DNA of 16,525 nt from JBJXGC01 sp046154545 (lineage in GTDB: Bacteria > Chloroflexota > Dehalococcoidia > Tepidiformales > Tepidiformaceae), in contig JBJXGC010000154.1 of NCBI GenBank assembly GCA_046154545.1, positions 1-16,525 on the forward strand, written 5' to 3'. The notes beneath the pieces are model-generated. The model was not told where the DNA came from. It ran no database searches and saw only the letters and a program-made list of their open reading frames with translations. Both the position numbers and the translations under genes were made by a program. Shown here in pieces: positions 12,390 through 16,525 of the stretch (its first letter is position 1; the number at the start of each line of letters is the position of its first letter).

Positions 12390-12406
12390 CCGGCATCGGA
12401 TGCCGG
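12390..12406 (+). promoter_or_regulatory. Hairpin upstream of the TfoX-like gene
   Basis: CCGGCAT (12390-12396) pairs with ATGCCGG (12400-12406) over a CGG loop, 30 bases before GTG 12437. There is no T-run. It could be an operator or part of the leader. Confidence 0.35.
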
Positions 12407-12436
12407 TGTTACACATGTCCCTGAGGAGGGCGAACC

Positions 12437-12805
12437 GTGAAGATGGAAAAGCCGTCCGACCGCATGGTCGAGCTGTTCAAGAGCGTGGCCCCGGGCGGCG
12501 CTGAGGCGGAAGAGCGGAAGATGTTCGGTCAGCCCTGCGCCTTCGTCCACGGCAACATGTTCATGGGCCTGTTCGGTGACCTGTTCCAGGTGCGCTTGGG
12601 CGGCGCCGACCGGGAGCGAGCCTTGCAGGCGGGGGCGATGCCGTTCGAGCCGATGGGCCGGGCCATGAAAGAGTACGTCGTCCTGCCCGCAGGCGTGGTC
12701 GAAGACCCGGAGGCCCTGCGGCACTGGATCGACCTGGCGTATGCGAACGCGTACTCCATGCCAGTCAAAGAGCCCAAGCCTCGGGCGCCGAAGAAGGCGA
12801 ACTAG
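12437..12805 (+). CDS. TfoX/Sxy N-terminal-domain protein
   Basis: This 122-aa protein belongs to the TfoX N-terminal-domain family. The family's blocks are clear: ERKMFGQPCAFVHGNMFMGLFGDLFQVRL (about residues 26-54), AGAMPFEPMGRAMKEYVVLP (66-85), and DPEALRHWIDLAYANAYSMP before a lysine-rich tail KEPKPRAPKKAN. In gamma-proteobacteria full-length TfoX/Sxy activates competence genes, but stand-alone N-domains like this are widespread and their role is largely unknown. GTG 12437 is well supported by GAGGAGG (12423-12429). The gene stands alone after a hairpin-rich leader. There is no C-terminal TfoX domain. Competence regulation should not be assumed. Confidence 0.9.
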   Translation: MKMEKPSDRMVELFKSVAPGGAEAEERKMFGQPCAFVHGNMFMGLFGDLFQVRLGGADRERALQAGAMPFEPMGRAMKEYVVLPAGVVEDPEALRHWIDLAYANAYSMPVKEPKPRAPKKAN

Positions 12806-12915
12806 CCGCTCAGGGTGGATGGGCTTGGGGCTCCGGCCGGTCCCGGGCATGGTCGAAAGAAGGGACGCGGGGCGGGCGTCTGTGGTGACCCTTTGGGTAG
12901 GTGTGTCCGGCCCAT

Positions 12916-13569
12916 TTAGAGCAGGTTGCGCATGATTTGGACCTGGCTGGTGAGGAAGACCATCGATTGCCGCGTCGCTTTGCGCAGGCGGGCGAACTCG
13001 GTGTCCTGGCTGGCGAGTTCGTCGAAGCGCTCGAGCTCGGAAAGGGAGTCGAATTCGCCGATGATGGCGACGCCGCTTGTGCCGCCGGTGACAGAGGCCC
13101 AGACGCTGGTGCTGGCGTCGATGCCACGCTGTTTCTGGTACTCGAGGGCCTGGGAGATGGAGTAGACGAACTCGCGGTGATGGCCGGGCTGGACCTCGCC
13201 AGAGAGCGTCCGCATGAACTTTCGGGGGGCCGTGGCGTCTTCGCTGGAGATCAGGCCGTCCGAATGGTACGAGAGCCGTTGGATGGAGACCTGGGCGGAG
13301 TGATACACCATCTGTTCGCGCACGGCCCGGCGGACGGTGGCGAAGGCGGTGTCGGTGGCGGCCATCTCCGTGAACTTCTCGAGTTCGTCCAGGGTGTTGA
13401 AATCGCTGGCGATGAGGACGTGATTGGTCTGGCCGGTCATGGCGCCCCAGATCGTCGTGCGGGCACGGATGCCGCGTTCGGACTGGTGGTCGCGCGCTTC
13501 ACGCATGGCCGCGAGGAAGCTGCTCGTCTTCCCCTGGTCGATGATGCCGGTGAATATCCGACGGTACAT
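12916..13569 (-). CDS. Two-repeat dimeric alpha/beta-barrel (NIPSNAP/EthD-like) protein
   Basis: This 217-aa protein is built from two tandem copies of a ferredoxin-like alpha/beta domain. Residues about 4-99 (RIFTGIIDQGKTSSFLAAM...MVYHSAQVSIQRL) line up with about 119-217 (MRTLSGEVQPGHHREFVYSI...MVFLTSQVQIMRNLL). Shared positions include the W before a G/S-x-[MV]-TG turn (WGAMTG / WASVTG), F-x-[ST]-L-x-E-L-E-[KR]-F, and [DE]-F/[DT]-x-F-A-x-[VL]-R. Single-domain relatives dimerise to form a barrel; this fusion would do so within one chain. ATG at 13569 has no strong ribosome site. It is divergent from another small alpha/beta-barrel-like gene at 13724. No catalytic residues can be named, so the enzymatic role is unknown. 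Confidence 0.72.
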   Translation of the reverse strand: MYRRIFTGIIDQGKTSSFLAAMREARDHQSERGIRARTTIWGAMTGQTNHVLIASDFNTLDELEKFTEMAATDTAFATVRRAVREQMVYHSAQVSIQRLSYHSDGLISSEDATAPRKFMRTLSGEVQPGHHREFVYSISQALEYQKQRGIDASTSVWASVTGGTSGVAIIGEFDSLSELERFDELASQDTEFARLRKATRQSMVFLTSQVQIMRNLL

Positions 13570-13723
13570 GGCACTCCCGCGCGGGCCCTATCTGGCGGGC
13601 CGTGGTGCGTGCAGGCAGTGTAGCCGAATTTGCCAGACCGGGCCGCCCAAAAGCGCTGGCCGCGCGGCGGTGCGCTGCAGTGGCCCTTTGCGCCACGGGA
13701 CAGGGTCGCGTTCAATACGGCCA

Positions 13724-14032
13724 ATGGCCCTGTACGTCGCCTATTTCACCTTCAAGCCGGGAACGAACGTGATCCAGGGGCTGGCCGCGTTCGAGCGGCG
13801 CAAGAGCTTCGAGCACCCGCGCCAGTCAAAGCTGCTGGGCGAGTACTGGGTGAACGCCCCCCAGGACAAGCCGCACGTGGTGCTGGTCTGGGAGGCTGAA
13901 GACGAGGGCCCAGGCGACTACTACGAGGCGGCCTGGGGCGACCTCTTCGATATCACGATTTCCGGGGCGACGCAGCCGGTGATGGACCTGCCGGAGACCC
14001 TCCCCGAGGTCCGCGCCGCCGGGCAGAGTTAA
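13724..14032 (+). CDS. DUF3303-like small alpha/beta protein
   Basis: This 102-aa protein begins MALYVAYFTFKPGTNVIQGLAAF and continues LLGEYWVNAPQDKPHVVLVWEAEDEGPGDYYEAAWGDLFDITISGATQPVMDLPE. The order of a 'Y-x-F-x-P-G' strand, a helix, a 'G-E-Y/W' strand, a 'V-V-x-[VE]-x-[DE]' strand and an 'A-W-x-D-L-F-x-I-x-x-x-P-V' end fits the DUF3303 family, a dimeric alpha/beta barrel of unknown function. ATG 13724 is the start at which similarity begins; the frame is open further upstream, but that part overlaps the divergent gene. Its stop codon TAA (14030-14032) uses the AA that begins the CGCCAAG array of the next cassette, and overlaps the stop of the convergent GxxExxY gene. Confidence 0.6.
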   Translation: MALYVAYFTFKPGTNVIQGLAAFERRKSFEHPRQSKLLGEYWVNAPQDKPHVVLVWEAEDEGPGDYYEAAWGDLFDITISGATQPVMDLPETLPEVRAAGQS

Positions 14033-14475
14033 TCGCCAAGAGCGCCAAGGTCGCCAAGATTTGGCATTCGTGTCCCCAGATCTGAGAAGACGACGCGTTT
14101 GATTCCGCCGGATCGGAGCTGGGTGACATTGAAGTTGATGAGTAACCCGAGCGAACACCCGGTCGCCCGCCGGTACGAGCGCACCTGGACGATATGGACG
14201 GGGAGAAGCGTCTCGACCGACTTCAGTTCGACAACAAGCCGCCCACCCACGAGAAAGTCGAGGCGCGCCGGCCCGATCGCCTCTCCCTTGTACCCGAGCT
14301 CGACAGCGACCTGACGGGCGAAGGGAATCGCGCGGAGCCGGAGTTCCACGGACAGCGCCTCCTCATACGCGCTCTCCAGGAATCCCGGACCAAGTGTCGA
14401 ATGAACCTCGATCGCCGCGCCGATTACGCGGCGGGCGAAATCATCGGCATCGGCCTGAGGCTCGCGGTTGACCAC
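14029..14475 (-). CDS. GxxExxY-family PDDEXK-like protein (cassette-borne, copy 2)
   Basis: This 148-aa paralogue of the protein at 7266 has G31-F-L-E34-S-A-Y37 in LGPGFLESAYEEAL, D73 (ARLDFLVGG), E83/K85 (VVELKSVE) and SYRRATGCSLGLLINFNV. The start is GTG (14473-14475); the homologous block begins about ten residues later, DDFARRVIGAAIEV. The last 14 residues (RMPNLGDLGALGD) are translated from the cassette's own CTTGGCG array, because no stop occurs before it. The stop TAA lies at 14029-14031, overlapping the stop of the convergent DUF3303-like gene. The role is unknown; a nuclease-like fold is predicted from the D...ExK residues. Confidence 0.88.
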   Translation of the reverse strand: MVNREPQADADDFARRVIGAAIEVHSTLGPGFLESAYEEALSVELRLRAIPFARQVAVELGYKGEAIGPARLDFLVGGRLVVELKSVETLLPVHIVQVRSYRRATGCSLGLLINFNVTQLRSGGIKRVVFSDLGTRMPNLGDLGALGD

Positions 14476-14535
14476 GCTCGGGGACCTCCCAACCGATTTC
14501 TCCGTTCCTGGCGTTCTTGGCGGCCTTGGCGATTT
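14031..14535 (-). mobile_element. CGCCAAG-bounded GxxExxY cassette, copy 2 (about 505 bp)
   Basis: The array at 14031-14060 (AATCGCCAAGAGCGCCAAGG...) and the inverted array at 14504-14535 (...CTTGGCGGCCTTGGCGATT) enclose the minus-strand GxxExxY gene. Ends, size and contents match 7267-7770. It fills the gap between two convergently arranged genes, touching the stop of one and ending six bases from the stop of the other (enoyl-CoA hydratase). Confidence 0.72.
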
Positions 14536-14541
14536 TCCGGA

Positions 14542-15345
14542 TCAGCGGCCCTTGAAGACGGGATCGCGGCGCTCGGCGAAGGCGGAGAGGCCCTCTTTGA
14601 AGTCGTCGGAGCCGAAGAGCGGCAGGAGCTGCAGGTAGATGTGATCGACGGCTGCCTCGAAGGGCTCGTCCATGCCCAGGCGCATCATCCGCTTGGTCGA
14701 CTGCACGCTGAGGGGCGCGTTGTTCGCGATCTGGCGGGCCATCTTCATGGTCGTGGCCATCAGGTCCTCGTGGGGGACGACCTTGTTCACGAGGCCGAGT
14801 TCGAGCGACTGCTGAGCGTTGAGGACGTCGCCCATGAACGCGACTTCGGCAGCCTTGGCCCAGCCAAGGAGCCGGGGCAGGTACCAGCAGCCGCCCGATT
14901 CGGGGAGGACGCCGCGCTTGGCGAAGACGGCGCCCATCTTGGCGTTTTCGCTGGCGATCCGGATGTCACAGCCGAGGGCCATGTCCATGCCGTAGCCGGC
15001 CGCGGCGCCGTTGAGCGCGCAGATCATCGGCTTATCCATGCGGTTGATGACGATCGGTGGCGAGTTGTGGAGGTCGAAGAGCTGGTAACCGCGGCGCGTG
15101 CCGAGGTTGTTCCCGCCCTCCATCTGGTCCTTGAGGTCGAGGCCAGCGCAGAAGCCACGGCCGTTGCCGGTCATGACGACGGCGCGGACGTCCGGGTCGA
15201 TGTTTGCCTGGAGGAGGACGCGCGAGAGTTCGCCCAGCATCGGGCCGCTGATTGCGTTCATGCGGTCGGGCCGGTTGAGGGTGATGGTGAGGATGTTCTC
15301 AGCGAAATCGACGAGGAGTTCATCGGTGGATGAGGTGTAGGGCAT
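14542..15345 (-). CDS. Enoyl-CoA hydratase/isomerase (crotonase) family protein
   Basis: This 267-aa acyl-CoA enzyme has a crotonase fold. The oxyanion-hole blocks are GRGFCAGLDLKD (62-73) and LNGAAAGYGMDMALGCDIRIAS (111-132). RGVLPESGGCWYLPRLLG (144-161) and GDVLNAQQSLELGLVNKVVP (172-191) follow as in the family. Glu167 (KAAEVAF) aligns by eye with one of the two glutamates of true hydratases. The other catalytic glutamate position appears not to be Glu, so the exact reaction (hydratase, isomerase or hydrolase) is uncertain. The start is taken at ATG 15343-15345 (MPYTSSTDELL), because AGCGGAGG lies just upstream on this strand. The frame is open 14 codons further, with a Gly/Pro-rich, unlikely extension. 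It probably acts in fatty-acid degradation. Confidence 0.9.
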   Translation of the reverse strand: MPYTSSTDELLVDFAENILTITLNRPDRMNAISGPMLGELSRVLLQANIDPDVRAVVMTGNGRGFCAGLDLKDQMEGGNNLGTRRGYQLFDLHNSPPIVINRMDKPMICALNGAAAGYGMDMALGCDIRIASENAKMGAVFAKRGVLPESGGCWYLPRLLGWAKAAEVAFMGDVLNAQQSLELGLVNKVVPHEDLMATTMKMARQIANNAPLSVQSTKRMMRLGMDEPFEAAVDHIYLQLLPLFGSDDFKEGLSAFAERRDPVFKGR

Positions 15346-15506
15346 TGGGGGGCCTCCGCTGGGTAAAGTGCCCGGGGAGTGTGCCATGCGGCCGGGAGAG
15401 TCGCCAGCGGAGGGGTTAGACGCGAAGGTCCGAAAGGTTCAAAGGGTCGAACGAGGTGGGTTCCTGGCACCTGTGCCTGCCGCGGGAGAGTCCGGGCCGA
15501 ACTGCC

Positions 15507-16367
15507 TCAGCGCTTCAGGAGGTACTCGTGGAGGGTCAGCCCACTGGTCTTGAGGTCGGCGGCGATGGCCTTCCCGACGAAGCGGATGTGCCAGGGCTCG
15601 TAGGCGTAACCGGTGATCGGTTCCTTGCCGTCCGGGTAGCTAACGACGAAGCCGTAGCGGGCGGCGTTTTCGGCGAGCCACTGGGCCTCGGGCGTGCCGA
15701 CGAACGATTCGAGGCCGAAGTTCGCGCTGGGGCTGGAGACATCGACGGTTGTGCCGAGCTGGTGCTCGCTGTGGCCCGCCCGGGCGCTGGTGCGGCTGGC
15801 GTACTCGAGACCTCCGGAGCGGACGTTCGCGTCGAAGGTGATGACCTGGTCCTGGTAGCTGCGGTAGGCGCTGACGGCCGCGAGCGTGAAGCCATCGGCC
15901 CTGGCGCCGGAGACGAGGTCGGCGAAGGCAGTAGCGGCGTCAGGCTTCATGTACTGGGTGCCCTGGGCGATGGCCTTGTCGAGCTGGACGACCGACGGCG
16001 CGCAGTCGGCGGGCAGGCGGTGTTGCTTATCGAGGGGGGCCAGAGGGTCTCCGCAGGCGACGACGATGGCCTCTCCCGCCGCTGGGGACGGTACGGAGGT
16101 TGGGGACGGGGGAACGGCTGTCGCCGCCAAGGTGGGGGTCGCGGCAGGCGCTGGCGTGGTTGGGGTGGGCTCGCCGGGCGTTGGCTCGGGCACGGTGGGC
16201 GCCGCTGCCCCAGGCGCCGGCGAGTTCGACTGACAGGCACCGGTGACGAGCGCGATGAAGATGAGGACGCTGACTACGAACGTCGAGAACGCAACGAGAA
16301 GCATCGGCTCGCGCGACGCGCGGTCGAAGTCGAAGCCGCGCGGGCGCATCGGGGCGGGTGCGTCCAT
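15507..16367 (-). CDS. VanY-type D-alanyl-D-alanine carboxypeptidase (peptidase M15B), membrane-anchored
   Basis: This 286-aa zinc carboxypeptidase trims the terminal D-Ala from peptidoglycan stem peptides outside the membrane. A cytoplasmic N-terminus of about 20 residues is followed by one membrane segment (about 22-43, MLLVAFSTFVVSVLIFIALV), then a Pro/Thr/Ala-rich linker (about 48-98). The catalytic domain follows: SAYRSYQDQ (166-174), the SxHxxGxxxD motif with His202 and Asp209 (SEHQLGTTVDVS), and EPWH with Glu257 and His260 (YEPWHIRFVG). The zinc ligands and catalytic Glu are therefore all present. Cys45 after the hydrophobic segment is not in a good lipobox. A disulfide between Cys105 and Cys122 is possible. 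No vanA/vanH-type genes are nearby, so this is more likely wall maintenance than glycopeptide resistance. Confidence 0.93.
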   Translation of the reverse strand: MDAPAPMRPRGFDFDRASREPMLLVAFSTFVVSVLIFIALVTGACQSNSPAPGAAAPTVPEPTPGEPTPTTPAPAATPTLAATAVPPSPTSVPSPAAGEAIVVACGDPLAPLDKQHRLPADCAPSVVQLDKAIAQGTQYMKPDAATAFADLVSGARADGFTLAAVSAYRSYQDQVITFDANVRSGGLEYASRTSARAGHSEHQLGTTVDVSSPSANFGLESFVGTPEAQWLAENAARYGFVVSYPDGKEPITGYAYEPWHIRFVGKAIAADLKTSGLTLHEYLLKR

Positions 16368-16426
16368 TGGAGACAGCGTATCGGGAGACGCGGTTGTGTC
16401 CTACCTCCCGGGTGAGAAGCCGATCG

Positions 16427-16525
16427 TCAGTGGGCGATCCGGGGGTCGCGGAGGACGTCGTCGAGAAAGGCCCGGAGCAACGCGTTCGTGATCGCGGGCT
16501 TTTCGAGCTGGAAGAAGTGGCCGGC
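16427..16525 (-). CDS. Alpha/beta hydrolase, C-terminal fragment (cut by window edge)
   Basis: The last 32 residues of a minus-strand protein read AGHFFQLEKPAITNALLRAF and onward to RDPRIAH, ending at a TGA (16427-16429). The G-H-F-x-x-x-E-x-P pattern with a following helix is the usual end of alpha/beta-hydrolase-fold enzymes, where the His (in AGHFF) is the catalytic histidine. The nucleophile and acid lie outside the window, so the substrate is unknown. It is on the same strand as, and 60 bp upstream of, the VanY-type gene, and may be co-transcribed with it. Confidence 0.75.
   Translation of the reverse strand, partial: AGHFFQLEKPAITNALLRAFLDDVLRDPRIAH

Larger units (their letters stand above)
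12126..12436. other. 310-bp gap with a long inverted repeat; no gene seen
   Basis: The gap holds the inverted repeat at 12263-12376 and a smaller hairpin at 12390-12406, both upstream of the TfoX-like gene. No open frame has coding character. I cannot match the structure to a known riboswitch. Confidence 0.5.

Noticed and set aside
14194..15333. 379-codon plus-strand open frame
   Set aside because: It is antisense to the GxxExxY gene and the enoyl-CoA hydratase, both with clear family motifs.
15507..16367. Vancomycin resistance gene cluster
   Set aside because: A VanY-type domain alone does not give that phenotype. No vanH/A/X or two-component genes are next to it.

Overview
The window is high-GC bacterial DNA with frequent GTG and TTG starts, compact operons and proline/threonine-rich linkers on secreted proteins. 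This fits a Chloroflexota-type or Actinobacteria-like genome. There is no rRNA or marker gene to settle the lineage, so this placement is an inference of low confidence.

Layout. Positions 1-236 hold the 3' end of a beta-ketoacyl-ACP synthase (KAS). An accessory stretch follows (about 237-3580). It carries a translationally coupled pair (DUF4365 nuclease-like protein plus an unrecognised 396-aa partner) in visibly lower-GC DNA, a small antitoxin-like gene, and about 900 bp of repeats, hairpins and gene debris. Positions 3582-7253 form a lipid-synthesis-like module: two tandem MFE-2-type short-chain dehydrogenases, a complete KAS II (fabF) and an acyl carrier protein. Positions 7951-9743 form a divergent iron-sulfur locus: cysteine desulfurase on the minus strand and an A-type Fe-S carrier on the plus strand, the latter with a readable promoter and a strong terminator. 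Positions 9778-12125 carry a small membrane protein, then a tight run of a 49-aa zinc-binding-like protein, a 71-aa protein and a secreted TIM-barrel (glycoside-hydrolase-like) protein. Positions 12437-16525 carry a TfoX N-domain protein, a divergent pair of small alpha/beta-barrel proteins, an enoyl-CoA hydratase, a VanY-type D,D-carboxypeptidase and the 3' end of an alpha/beta hydrolase.

The most striking structure is a family of cassettes bounded by inverted arrays of CGCCAAG/CTTGGCG. Two intact copies (about 504 and 505 bp) each encode a GxxExxY-family (PDDEXK-like) protein. A third site has arms but no gene. A truncated copy sits next to a duplicated scrap of the neighbouring desulfurase gene. 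All lie in the tight gaps directly after stop codons, and in two cases the element end supplies part of the stop codon.

Other points worth attention: both dehydrogenases have His where the catalytic Lys of YxxxK should be; an 84-bp repeat spans the start of the first dehydrogenase and recurs 1.3 kb upstream; a lone hairpin resembling a type I-E CRISPR repeat overlaps the Fe-S carrier promoter; and a 22-bp inverted repeat precedes the TfoX-like gene.
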